NCBI RefSeq assembly: GCF_022605165.1
Contig: NC_063074.1
Span: forward strand, 2,259,501 to 2,323,500
From: Purpureocillium takamizusanense
Lineage: Eukaryota; Ascomycota; Sordariomycetes; Hypocreales; Ophiocordycipitaceae
DNA: 64,000 nt
Direction: 5' to 3'
Under the pieces are notes generated by a model that was given only the letters and a program-made list of their open reading frames with translations, was not told the origin of the DNA and searched no databases. A program made the translations under genes and the position numbers. Within the stretch, counting starts at the first letter, position 1. Each line of letters starts with the position of its first letter. Positions 11,170 to 23,084 of this stretch are shown in pieces.

Positions 11170-13140
11170 GTTGATGGATTGCGCAAGAAGACGGGATCGT
11201 CGAGACTCGGAAAAAAAGAGAGAGAGGAAGGCGGAAGTGAAGGCGATGGACAGACACCGGACAGGCAGTGGAGGTGCTGGTAATAAAGTGGGTGGAGAGG
11301 AGAAAAAAAGAGAACGGAAAGGTCGAAGGTGGGAGGAAGAGGCGCGACCTTAGTAAGGCGAGCGAGGCCGTGAGGAGAGGGGGAGACGATGCCCTGGTGG
11401 GCGGGCGCAGGGCCGCTGCTGGCTGCTGAATTGGGCGCTGAGGGAGAGAGTGGGCGCGCTGGATGGGGAGGAGGCGGGGGGGCCACCTACAGTAGAGGTA
11501 CCCAGATGACGGTGAGCCAGAGGGAGGGGTGTGGCCTGCCCAGCAACTGAAGAAGGAGAAAAAAACCTACCTACTAGAGGGAAAACACAGGAGACGAGTG
11601 CGCGCCAGTCGGCTCTCGAAATTTTTCCCGCCCCTGTGATTGGGTGGTCGAGAGCGGGCTGGGGGCATAAACAGTGGGTGCCGCGACAGCCTAGCCCTGG
11701 CCTGGGCCTCCGGGCAGGCTTTTTGGGGGGCGCGGGCGCGGCCACTGAGGTGTGTGGCCGAAGGAGCAGAAGCAAGCAGCTTCCATCCATCCATCCATCT
11801 CTCATCAGCTGCTGGAGGTGAGCAGCGAGCCCGACCTCCGATCTGCTGCTGGCTGGCACGAGAAGGCGGCAGCCGAAGAGTACCTAATAATTTGACGTGC
11901 TGCATGCGTTGGATGGAGAGGTGATTCTCAACTACCAGTTCCTACCTTATCTTTGGTAAGTCACATGGTTAGTACCTGTAAGTACGAGTACCTTTGATAC
12001 TGCCCAGTCTCTGCATCGTGCACCAACCTACATCAAAGATGGGCTGCACCCAGGTGCCTGCCCCGCGGCTCGTATGTACCTTGGCCGCCTCGCCTCCAGG
12101 ACGTTGCCGTGGCACATCGTCATGCGAACAACCCAAATCGGAGTCCACAGATCGCCACGCAAGGGCGCCATAGGCATCCGAATACCTTCAATTACGCTGC
12201 AAGCACCGTCGCCGTCCTCCTCGCGGGGTGTCCCAAGCGCCTAATCGCCGAACCCGATGGCCCGATGCTGTCAACCTTGAGACTTGCCCACAGCGACGGG
12301 CTCGCCTGGCCAACGCCGAGTCGTTCAAAACACAACTTGCTTTCACCCGCCGTCAACCAATGGCCGAGTAAGATATATCGGCATAGAGTACGAAGCCGTG
12401 CCATCTACATGGCTAGATACAAACGTACTACGTACCATACTAGACGCTACCGAGTGCAGGCACCGGCGCGGCCCTCAACTGGTGGTGCGATGTAGCCAAC
12501 ACTTTGCACGTACGGTGAGGTACCATGTACTCAAGTACGAAGTACCTGAACCTCTGCTCCTCCGATACAGAGAGTCAAAAGACGGGCAGGCTCTGGTCGT
12601 GCAGGGCCCTGCCGTCCTGGAACCCTGGCAACACATCCATCTACAAGAACGATACTTCGTACATCCATGCACGTACTTTGTAGGTACGCCAGGTACCTGG
12701 CCACAGGTATGATGAGCTGTGATACTTGGACCGCATGCTGTTGCCCGCCTTCGTCCAAGTACCACGGGACCGTAGCGGGTATCCCCTGTCCGGCCCGTCG
12801 TATGCCCCACCAGGCCGGGCTGTCACTCGCCCGTCCATCCGCGTCGTCGTCCAAGCTGGCCTTGAAGCTGCCCCACGGAGCTTCCAACCTCTCGCCTCTC
12901 GACCACCATCTTCCACATACGTCCAACTCGGCTGGGCTAGACCTGCATCGCGAAACCGGTCGCCGACCATCAGCTCCTCCTTCGCGAATCGTCGATAACT
13001 TCTGCGCGTTGTCTGGCTCCCGGAAGCCCAGCGCCATGACCGACCCCTGACACGAAACTTGAGTGATCAGCTGCAGCGTCACTGCGATCCCGTCGCCCCA
13101 AGCTTATTCTCTCGGCGGCTGCGGCTGCCAGCACAGGACC
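11170..13140. other. Divergent promoter region between eIF5A and vps52
   Basis: About 2 kb between divergent starts. The part at 11186-11350 is GA-rich on the plus strand, so CT-rich in the eIF5A direction, which fits a strong promoter and leader. The stretches at 11930-12000 and 12515-12710 are rich in TACCT, AGGTAC and AAGTAC words. Overlapping open frames of up to 170 codons occur here, but they are low in complexity and resemble nothing. Confidence 0.55.
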
Positions 13141-15277
13141 ATGTGGCTCGACCGTCTGGCCGGCGCTCCTGGGAGCACATCTGGCCAGTCCACACCACAG
13201 CCTGGCAGCAGGCCGTATTCGCCTCTGCCCCGCAGGACCTCGAGCACGTTGAGCCCGTACGTCACATCTCAGCGCCCCGGTCACTCGCCCCGGAGCTCCT
13301 CGCTGTCCCTGGTCTCTAACGACTCCTCTACGTCGTTGCTCGCCTCCGCGCGCCGCCCGAATGGTTCGGGTTTGCGCCAGTCCTCGACCATCTCCGAACT
13401 CCCCGACCCGCTGGAGACTCTTGAGAAGCTCCTCAGACCTCCGGAAAGCCGCACGACGCCTGCCGAAGCGCATACGAGAGCGATCACGGTGGATGATGTC
13501 GGCTTGTCGGTCAATTTCGGCGGCTTGACCCTCAAGGAGCTCGTCGAGTCAGCAGTCGATGACGACGTGGCCGTGAGCGGCCGGAGCCCGCAAACCATAT
13601 CAGAGTGTGAGCTCCTCTTTGCCCCTCCTCGTGGCCACGATCGCCCTTTACTTACTGAGTCTTGGTTACAGACCAGAAAGACAAGTTAAAATTCGAAGAC
13701 TTACACAGATCCATCGCCGCGTGCGATGATGTGCTCAGCTCCGTTGAGACGAATCTGGAGAGCTTTCGCAACGACCTCGCAAGCGTGTCGGCCGACATCG
13801 AGTCTCTGCAGGCGCGGTCAGCCGCTCTCAATCGCCGTCTGGAAAATCGCAAGGTCGTGGAGAAAGCATTGGGTCCGTTGGTAGAGGAGCTTAGCGTTTC
13901 CCCGGACACCATCACTAAGATATCTAGCGGCCATATCGACGAGTCGTGGACCAAGATGCTCTCCGAGGTGGATAGAAGAGCTGTGGCGCAAAAGAAGAAG
14001 AGCGCGTCCGGAGTTCCACAGAACAAGGCGTCTGAAGAACTCGGGCCGCTCCTGGACAAGCTCATTCTCAAGGTACGAGGCGATTGTAAACGCGGTGCTC
14101 GTGCTCGTCGCTGACATGCCCATTCCAGGCCATTGAACGTATCCGCGATTTCCTGGTGGCCCAGGTCAAGGCACTACGATCCCCCCACATCAACGCGCAG
14201 ATAATCCAGCAGCAAAACTTCCTCAAGTTCAAGGACCTCTTCACATTCTTGCATAGGCACCACGAGACGTTGGCCGAGGAAATCTCACTGGCATATATGA
14301 ACACCATGCGATGGTATTATATGAACCAATTTGGCCGCTACGAGAAGGCGCTGGGCAGATTGAGGCTCCATGTGCTGGACAAGAACGACGTCCTGGGCCA
14401 CGAGGACACGACCCGCATGGTGGCCGTCTTGTCGAGTTCGCGCGTTGGTGGCCCACCACACGACGCCTTCAACCTCGGCCGAAGGATAGACTTGCTCAAA
14501 AGCAACAGTCAGTCGGCTCTATCTTCGTATCTGGCAGAGGAAGACCAGGCAACGCACTATCTCGAGGTGCCTTTCCGAAACTTTAACCTGGCGCTCATCG
14601 ACAACGCCACCGCCGAGTACACCTTCTTGGCAACTTTCTTCTCGCCAGCACTGTCAATGTCGCAAATATCTAGGAACTTCAACTACATCTTCGAGCCCAC
14701 CTTTGAGCTTGGCCAGGCGCTGACAAAGACTCTTGTCGGGGAGACGCTGGACGCCCTGGGCGTCCTGCTCTGCATCCGGCTCAACCAGCACCTGGCGTTC
14801 GAGCTGCAGCGGCGCACGGTGCCCGCCGTGGACGGCTACGTCAACGGCACCAACATGCTCCTCTGGCCGCGGCTACAGGTCATCGTGGACAGGCACTGTG
14901 AGTCGGTGCGTCAGCTGACGAGCTCGCTGCCCTCGAAACCGGCCCGCTCGACGGGGGACACGGCCAAGATGACGGCCGCACCTCACGTGGTGACGCAGCG
15001 CTTCGGCCAGCTGTTGCACGGGTTCCTCGCCCTCAGCGCCGAGGCCGGCGACGACGAGCCCGTGGTGGCGAGCCTGCGGCGGCTTCGGACCGAGGTCGAG
15101 GCATTCCTCAACAGGCAGAGCCTGGCGTACGGCGCCGACAAGCGCAAGAGTGAGCGCTTTCTCTACAACAACTACTCCCTCATTCTCACCATCATTGGTG
15201 ACACTGAAGGCAAGCTGGCACGGGAACAGCAGCAACATTTTGAACAGCTCAAAGCGGCGCATCAAGAGCAGTCATGA
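13141..15277 (+). CDS. vps52: GARP complex subunit Vps52
   Basis: Three exons (13141-13606, 13672-14072, 14129-15277) give 671 residues. The start MWLDRLAG is the usual beginning of fungal Vps52; an upstream in-frame Met is not used because this motif is conserved. Residues 10-110 are Ser/Pro-rich and probably disordered. A coiled-coil region follows (DLHRSIAACDDVLSSVETNLESF, ending near the basic RRLENRKVVEKALG), then the Vps52/Sac2 core with IRDFLVAQVKALRSPHINAQ and QQNFLKFKDLFTFL. Vps52 is a shared subunit of GARP, with Vps51, Vps53 and Vps54, and tethers endosome-derived vesicles at the trans-Golgi. The gene converges on the TBC gene with only 187 bp between stops. Family assignment is firm. 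Confidence 0.95.
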
Positions 15278-15464
15278 ATAGGAGGCACGTCCTTCACGAC
15301 ACGTACGCATATCGTCACGTTACGCTGCAATGACAGGAGTTGTGTATTGGGCCATTTAGTGTAACATTACTTTGACGTCCCATCCTGGCCTCTATGCGCG
15401 ATCGAGCCATGGCGGAAACAAAATCTATAGAATTGCCTGCCCACCCACCAGGCTCTGTTGTGCT

Positions 15465-16905
15465 TCATTTTGAGAAGAAAGACATCATGTAGTGCACAAG
15501 GGTCGGACTCCGCCGCAGATAGAAGGCAAGGGCAGCCACGGCAATAGCGATGCCGAAGGCTCTCGCCGGCCGCCGGTATCTCCACACTGCCATCTTGATC
15601 CGATCCTGCATGTCCGCCCACCGAATGTCCTTGACTTGTTGCTGGAAATACGCGTGGCCGTCCTCGAGTGTCTGCCTGGCGCAGACGCCGACGTCCCTTG
15701 CAGTCTTGAGGACGCTCGCGCCGGATATGGACTTCCAGGGGCGTAGCGATTCGGGTGGGTAGCGGTCGAAGAGACGAACCGAGTTGGCGATCAGGACGTC
15801 CAGGTCCATGTTGCGAGGGACCTTGGCAAGCACGACCTGCAGCATGTCGGGTTCGTCGATTTCCAAGATCTCGTCTCGCCGGTCCATGACGATCTGCGCG
15901 AAGACGTAGATGGTGAAGACGGGCTCGCGAGCCAGGAACACGTCGAATAGGCGCGCGATCTCGTGGTAGGCCTCGATGTTGTGAGCATACATGGTGAGCG
16001 TGCCGGCCAATGCATAGAAGGGTTCGATAGTGGCAACGTGCTGCCGCAGCTTAGGGTCAGCCTTGCCCAAGAGATCCGGCAGCAGCCGCAGCTGGGAAGT
16101 CGTCGGACCCAGACTGGGAAGCATGAAGTCCCTTATTCGGAGGATGGACAATCGAGCAACCACCTTGGCCCGCCAGGGTGGTTCCAGCACCAGCATGAAG
16201 ACTTGACATATATCGTGGTATCCCTGGAAGTAGCAAAGATATGGGTGTCGGCGGAGCACCTCGACGATGAGCGATGAGAGCTCTGACTTGCATTGCTCGA
16301 GCTGCGCTTCGGACTGGCCTGTGATCATGTTGCGTGTTAGCGGGAGTGAAGCTCGACATTGGTTTGGGTCTGCGGGTTTGCCTGTTGTCCCCACCCCGTG
16401 GTAGCCTTACCGTTGGGATAGTAGACGAAGGAGCGGTTGACGTCTAGTTCTACCTGGTCCTCGTCTCTATGCCGCGGGAGGTCCTGCCAGTCGCCAACGT
16501 CTCCCGGACTGGTGGCAGCGGCTTCTAGAGGCGGCAGTCCGAGCAAGATTGGCCCTAATCCAATAGAACGCAGAAGAGTCAGTCAGGGAGGCGTATGCGG
16601 ATACCTCACCGCGATGGCGGGATGAGACATGAAGCGCTGGCACACATGATGCAGAGATACGTACAAGCGGCGCGGCGGAAGCCGTCGTTGAGGAATCCGC
16701 CCTCGGACTCGGCGAGTGCTCTCAGGCGGGGAACATCCCTCCACTTGCAGGCGTCGAGGATATCGGACCCCTTCTGGCTCATCCGGGGATTGTCATCGTC
16801 GTCGTCTCCAGCGCACGTCGTCGGGTCGGCGAGATGGGCGCCTTCTGGGCTGCCGCGACGAACCAGCGCCTCGACCGCCTCGATCGCTTCGCTGCCCGGC
16901 GCCAT
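15465..16905 (-). CDS. TBC-domain Rab GAP, TBC1D20/Gyp type, tail-anchored
   Basis: Three exons in coding order (16905-16665, 16554-16411, 16318-15465) give 412 residues. The splices join RAAWPILLGLPP at the start of the TBC domain. Both catalytic fingers of a dual-finger Rab GAP are present: the arginine finger in VELDVNRSF and the glutamine finger in LCYFQGYHDI. A C-terminal hydrophobic segment (about 20 residues, from AFGIAIAVAALAFYL) near the end, preceded by basic residues, would anchor the protein in a membrane, as in human TBC1D20 and fungal Gyp8/Gyp10, GAPs for Rab1/Ypt1 at the ER-Golgi border. An acidic run of five Asp lies near residue 35. The Rab target is inferred from the family. 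Confidence 0.92.
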
Positions 16906-19900
16906 GGGGCGGCCCCAGGTGTCTGCAGGGTGGTTATGACGGCGGCGGCGGACTCTGGGCGCTCGCTTGCATCCTGTCCGGGGAGCCGCAGGAGTGCAAC
17001 GGCCGCGACGCGGCGATGGAGTTTGAGTGTCGGTGTCGGCCGGCGGGTGCGACGTTGGGGAACCCGGTAACTCCTGGAGCGGGACAGCCTGGCCACGAAC
17101 GAACCTACGGCTACGTAAGGTAGCTAGCTCCTCCGCTGGAGACGCGACGTGGGATGGACGGAACTTGGACGAGTTCCGGGCGTGTCTGGGTCTCTCTGGT
17201 GCGTTGGCGCCAGTGGATGTCAGCGGCGGGTTTCAGTGGAGCTCCCGGAGCCCTGGTGCGACCTGCGTGCGGGCTCTTCGACGATGCGGTCCCTTGTGTG
17301 CCTGAGCCGCGGGACATGTGGCTGCAGCCCGCTGCAGGTGGGACGACGGCACGGGCAGCACCACCAGTGGGAATCGATGTCGTTTGAGAAGAGGCAAGAT
17401 TGAGACACCATAAAATACCTTGAGTACCTACAGACGTTGTACTTTATGTAGGCACCTATCGAGTACCTTGGTCATGGTGGTTGGTACTTTATGCAAAGTC
17501 AGTTAGGTACTTGCAAGGCTTCCATGGTTTGTACTTTCTACGTTGGTACCTTAGTACCTCTAACCTACTCCAAATCCTCTCGAAATCTCAAGATATGCGC
17601 CGGGCGCTAAAATCGCAACCATCGTCGGCGTCTGCCATCGTTGCGTATTTCGATTGAAGCGAAAGAAAGCAAATATAATGCACCTTCTAGCATTCGTCAT
17701 CAGCACACGCGCGTATGAATGACAGCAATAAACATACTCTCTTTGATTCGGAAGCAGGAGCAGCTCTGTGGAAACGACATGACCCCCCCTCCCCTCCTTT
17801 CTGCCAGGCAGTCCGGACGAGATTGCACAAGAAACCGCGGTGGACTTGAAGCCAGAGCGTACATGAGGCAGGATACGCATTGGAGAGTAACGTCTATTTC
17901 TGTGATTTCGTGACCTCTTCGCCGTTTCATCACCTCTTCAGCCCCGCCGCCGACTCAATCGTCAAACTCAGCTGAGGAGAGGCCTTCATTTCCCAATCAC
18001 AATGGGGCGTTGCGCCCTGGCAACGACAACGTTCTTACGTGCAAGTTCTCATCCATGGCCTTCGGAAATTGCTGGGTTGCATCAGCGCATCACATTGTGA
18101 CACGACAGGATGCATGTGAAGTTCGCCCTCGTTACCTTGCGCGGCTGTCGATGCTTATAGGTCTACCAACAACTAGGTATGACATGTTAGTCCACATCGC
18201 TGCAGACTGGGCCCTGGATACTCCTACCCCCTTGGCACGTTAACCGGCAGTTCGCCTTCGACGTACCGGCTCATGCATGTCCCGGAGGAAATGGTCCAGA
18301 GGACCAACCTACGTCGAGCTTTTGTGTTCGTCTAGCAGCGGCCAGCTGTCGGAGTTAAACCCATCTGATGAAAGCATTGTTCAAGTGTCAGTGACGGGAT
18401 CGCACAATAAAGTAGGGGGGCCCACTAAGTCATCAAGAACCCACAAGACCGACAGACCTGACGACAACATTACACAACTCGTCAAGATCATTTCATCCGA
18501 CAACTCCGTAGCGACAAGGGTTAGACGTGAACGGCCATCCGTCGACGGCATGAGCTGCTTGTCGTGGCCCAAGACCTCCCACTGAAGGCAGGCGCCCGCT
18601 CCTCAGTGTGCAGCTTCGCCTGTTCGATTCCGTCAGCATGTGTTCGAACCCGATCCACATTTGGCCGTCAAGGACGGCTTTGAAATCTAGCTTCAGCTTG
18701 CACGCGCAAACACGGTAGGTGGTAGAGTCTCATCATTCTAAAGAAGAGAGGTGGGCTGAGGCTGGCGTCGTGACCTCTGGCTTTTAGGCTCTGGGCTACT
18801 GCTCGCCCGCGAGAAAAATGACGACCAGCAACTATTGTGATATCGCAGGTGACTTGTGAGGCGTTCAAGGCCTATCACGGGTCCGAGTAAGCACCTCCGT
18901 TCCATGAAAGTGGTGGCCAGGAAGTCCAAGGCATTGCATTATTGTGTCTCGAGCGTGCGCGCCGACCGTACCCGAGGTGTGCCTCCAGCCGGGTTACTCA
19001 TGGAGGTTGCACAAGTGTTGCTTTGCATGACACGCTCGCCTTGGGCCATGATCTCTTTGCTGGTGGTGTCATTGGCTTCCGTGAGTTGTTTAGGGCCTTG
19101 AAGCTACAGGCCCTGAAGGGACAAGGATTCGCTCGTACCTTCACTGAGCCAAAACACGATCGTCATCGGGGACAAAGTCTAGCTTAGAGAAGCCATCAAA
19201 GATACGTCAAGGATCATGCTGAACGCTCTTTTCCTCAGCCTCTTGGTCGGACCAAGCACGGTTTCTATCACGTGCGGTATGAAGTTTCGCCGCGACCCGC
19301 ACCGGCTCTGTATAATACAATATGTCGTTCTGGCATATACTTACTTCTGCCTTGTAGTCGTGGTCTGTTCTGTTGGCGTGGGGCTTTCGGTGCGTCAGTC
19401 AGCCTGCAACGCCAAATCTGCGTGTCCTAGTTGTGCAAGGGTGACAGCCGGCTGCCTGACATGGCTAGCAGTCCTCTGCGTGATAGCTACCCCTCTCGAA
19501 CCCGAGCTACACGCGTTGGCTTCGTGGGATGGTGCAGAGTTTTGCAAATGGACGCCGGGCCGCCTCCATACATAGCGAAAACGATGGGAATTGGGGCGAG
19601 TGCATGTCTCACGACAGGTCCCGACCGTCAAGCGCCACGTTGGTAAGCTGTATGAAGGGTTAGTGTATACGAATGATAAAAAGCGTGATGGCGTTGAACG
19701 TTTGCGATGTTGTTGGTAGTCGATGAAGTTTCTTGATGCAAAGCCGGTTCATGACGTACAGATAGCGCTGAGTCTTGATTGAGCTCCAGTGAATAAAGCA
19801 CAACGTTTTCGCTACGAGGTCGACGACTTTGACAACCTTGACCCTTTGAACAGAGATTGAATGACAGGCCAATGTCAGCGGCCCTCAACAGCTACAAAAG

Positions 19901-20155
19901 CTGTCGTATGAGTTCAGCGGACCATAGTGAGTGAAGCTGTCCACAGCAAGCCCTGACTGCGTGTGTCAGTCCTGAACAGTGCCGCCTTGTTGACGTTTGT
20001 CGTGGCGTTCGTGTCCCTCGAGTCCCTATTTCCGCATCGGGACAGCACCCTGACGCACGAAGATGGGGTCAGCCTGCAGCTACTCGAAGACAGGCACACT
20101 TCCAGAGCGCGGTGCAGCCGGTGAGGGTCGGCTGGCCCGCTCACAGGAAAGAAAA

Positions 20156-20172
20156 GGGGGGGGGGGGGGGGG
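20156..20172. repeat. G17 homopolymer
   Basis: Seventeen consecutive G residues in the gene-free interval. Runs of this length are prone to length error in assemblies, so the exact count is uncertain. Confidence 0.85.
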
Positions 20173-22138
20173 TTGGACCTGTCGCGCCGGTCCCGCCTCG
20201 CGGCGGCGGCTCGGGCGCCTCCATCCATAGCGTACGTAAATTGTTCATGCACCGCTTCATCGGAGGGAGCTGGCGGCTTCGCACGGACAATGAGCATGGA
20301 GGGAACCTTGTGATAGGCTGACGGCGACGAGGGTCAGGCCTGGCGAAGGACTTGGTGGTGGACGGGCATGGTCCTCATCTCTCCGAAAGGCAGCAACATC
20401 TTGCCCAACCTGAGTTTCGGAGGGCATTTGAGGGTGCCAAGTGTCGGACAACTCCGTGATGCCACTCACCAAGTCTGCTCGCGGTTAAGGCCTCCTTGGG
20501 AGCCACGCGCACCTCCACCTCCATTACCCGAGCCGCCTGCATCCCGCTGGTGCCTAGTCGAGCCGCGTTTCGGACTCTCCATCTTTGGCACTCGGCAACA
20601 GAGTGCTGGAGTACAATGTACAGCAAGAAGGCGTACTGTGGCTAAGTGTCGTTGCCTTGTGAAGCGGAATCGTTGGGACGCTGTCGATGGTAGGCCGCAG
20701 CAGGGGAGGCCTCCATGTGGAACGCCGTCTGGAAGAATCACGACGTGCCCGTGACAGGCGGTTGCAAGCCATGCATTTCGCCTTCTCATTCGGATCGCGC
20801 CGTCGGTGCCATTTGTCGAATTGCCGTCTCGATGATGCTGCGAGCCGTCGAGGCCATCGAGGAGGTGATGGGGCACTAGCTATAGTGAGGCATTCCATAT
20901 TGAGTCATACATGTTCTTTGGGCATACCTGCTCTTTAGGCACGGTTGACGTGTGACGCGGAACTCATCATTGAGCTGGTGTGAGCACGTCCCTCCGTGTT
21001 AATGAAGCGGACAACGATGCCCAGCCTCAACTGCCCAGCACGCGTTCGGGTTGCCTCGCAGATTTCAAAGGACCCAGAGCACTGCAATAAAGGTTAAGGA
21101 AGGTAAGTTACTTGCCAACTCGAGATACCTTACCTAGAAGTACCTGAACTACTAAGGTACGCCTCAGTACTAGGTACCGTAACTACTATGCCCTTGCCTG
21201 CCCCTTGTGAGTGGGCGGTGACTGCCCAAAGCGGTGGAAGCCTGCGTCCAAGTCCATCTCGCCGCCGTACCTTCTGCGCGGTGAGGCAGGATCCCCTAAT
21301 GATTGCAATGGGGTGCAGCGTAGTGGATGCCTGCCAGTACCGAGCAGGTGCTGACGGAACGGTAAGTACTAAGTCAAAGCGCCATCGGATACTGCGCGTA
21401 AAGAGAGGCCTCATCATGAGTGCCTCAAGTGCCACCCTCCTTCGTAATTATGCGCTACCTAATAAGGTATCTAGCAGGCCGATGCACATGATGAATAAAC
21501 CTATTTCGTACTACCTGGTACGGGTCTACTTCGTACTACGTGGTACAGATGAAAGATGCAGGCCAATGCACCTGGAAGCTCCATCTACCTTACCTACCTT
21601 ACCTTTAGTAGTACTAACCTACCTACCTTATCCATCATGGGCCGGCCTGTGGCGGCAGGTCCCAGCTGCTCCCGCAAGGTGGGTGGTGGAAGGGGCCAAG
21701 GGGCATGGAGGGGCAGCACACCCGCCAAGGACCTTATTCAGGCGGCGCCCTGTGCGGCACGTACTAACTACCTTAAGGTACAGTACGGACGGGCTCATTG
21801 TACCCGACAGCTGCAGCCCGGGCGACCAGCACGCCCGCCCGTCACGCCCCGTTCATCCAGTTCGCGCGCACGCAGCAGTGCCCACCCGCCCGCGGACGCA
21901 GACAACCTTGGAACACTGGGCTGGCAGGCACACCCGGTCACCCACGCCCACACCAACCGCATCCACGGGCAGGGAGGCAGACACACACACCTCATCCACC
22001 TGGACATTGACGCCCGCCGCGCCCGCGCCCACAAGGACGGAGTCAAAAAGCAGCCCAGGCAAGCAGACACGCCCAAGTACACGACGCTCTGCACACGACG
22101 ACGCTCTGCACACGTACGCACGCACGCACGCGCGAGCA

Positions 22139-22142
<4 letters not shown>

Positions 22143-22170
<28 letters not shown>
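22143..22170. repeat. (CA)14 microsatellite
   Basis: Fourteen CA units flanked by imperfect CAC, CACG and CCA repeats from about 22085 to 22205. It is intergenic, about 0.9 kb upstream of the MMS1_N gene. Confidence 0.9.
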
Positions 22171-22171
<1 letters not shown>

Positions 22172-23084
22172 CACACCACACTCCACCACCACCACCACCA
22201 AGCACGTAGGCACTTGCAAACGCATCCATGCATGCATGTGTCGTCCGGGCCATCTCCCAGCATTACCATCGCTTCCTCGTTCGACACCGGGCCGGGGTTC
22301 AACGTGGCGACGCCATCTCGCCGACGCTCCTTCCGGGACCATTCCCAAGAAACAACCAGGTTGTCGGACTGGACTGAACGAAGCAGGCGGCCTGCTCCAC
22401 CAAGTTCGCGGTCCCCCCATCCTCTTCCACCCCCCGGACCTTGTCGCGGCCACCACCCGTCAAGACAAGAACTCTCAACCCGCCATATATCCCCCCGGCC
22501 GCGCCCGCCAACCACCTCTGCTCAGCTTTTCGTGAGGCTCTCCGCCCTTGAGAGTCCCTTGCCGACGACACACGCGCCCCTGCGCCGACCACTTCGCTGG
22601 GGCAGCCGTCAGCATTAACTGCTACCGGTTAACAGCACTTAGTTCAGCACCAGAACAGCTGGCCAGCTCTCCGCCTGGATGCCCAAGACAAGTTTGCAGG
22701 CCCCTTTCGACTGCCTCGGACGCTGCCTGCTCGTGTCTGGGCCTACGATGCTCACTTGGGTCCCGCCTACGCTTGCTTCCTTGTCCGTAACACACCCTCG
22801 TTCTCATCCCTTTCCGCACTTCCGCACCGATCGCCCGAACCAGCTGTAGGGAGAGGTTCATCGGCCCCGGCAAGGCCAGCATCCACCCCTGGTCTGATTC
22901 AAACATCCGTTGCCGCTGTCTCAACCAGCATAGTGGGATAGTTTACCAACAGCCTGCCTGGCCCCGCCAAGCGACCGGGGCATCTCTTCGATCCGGGTCT
23001 CAGCAACGACAACAGCAAGGTGAACACCATATTTCTTCCCCAACGAGCGCCCCGTGGCGTCCGGTTTAATATGCCTCAGTGAAG

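Larger units (their letters stand above)
16906..23084. other. 6.2-kb interval without a supportable gene
   Basis: Between divergent starts of the TBC gene and the MMS1_N gene I find no reading frame with convincing conservation, domain, codon bias or splice structure. The piece at 17400-17560 is full of TACCT/AAGTAC words. From about 17600 to 20900 the sequence looks less GC-rich than the genes. A G17 run lies at 20156-20172. The stretch 21100-21800 has TACCT/GTAC-word clusters, and 21850-22210 is Cys/His/Pro-coding low-complexity DNA with a CA microsatellite. A 476-codon open frame at 21188-22618 is Pro/Thr/His-rich and probably reflects composition only. No transposase, reverse transcriptase or terminal repeat was recognised. 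Confidence 0.55.

Noticed and set aside
18590..18660. Possible tRNA internal B box (TGTTCGATTCC)
   Set aside because: The flanks do not form a T arm, and no matching A box or acceptor stem could be paired by eye.
21188..22618. 476-codon open frame on the plus strand
   Set aside because: Pro/Thr/His/Arg-rich low complexity, spans the CA microsatellite and TACCT patches, overlaps long frames in other phases, and has no recognisable domain.
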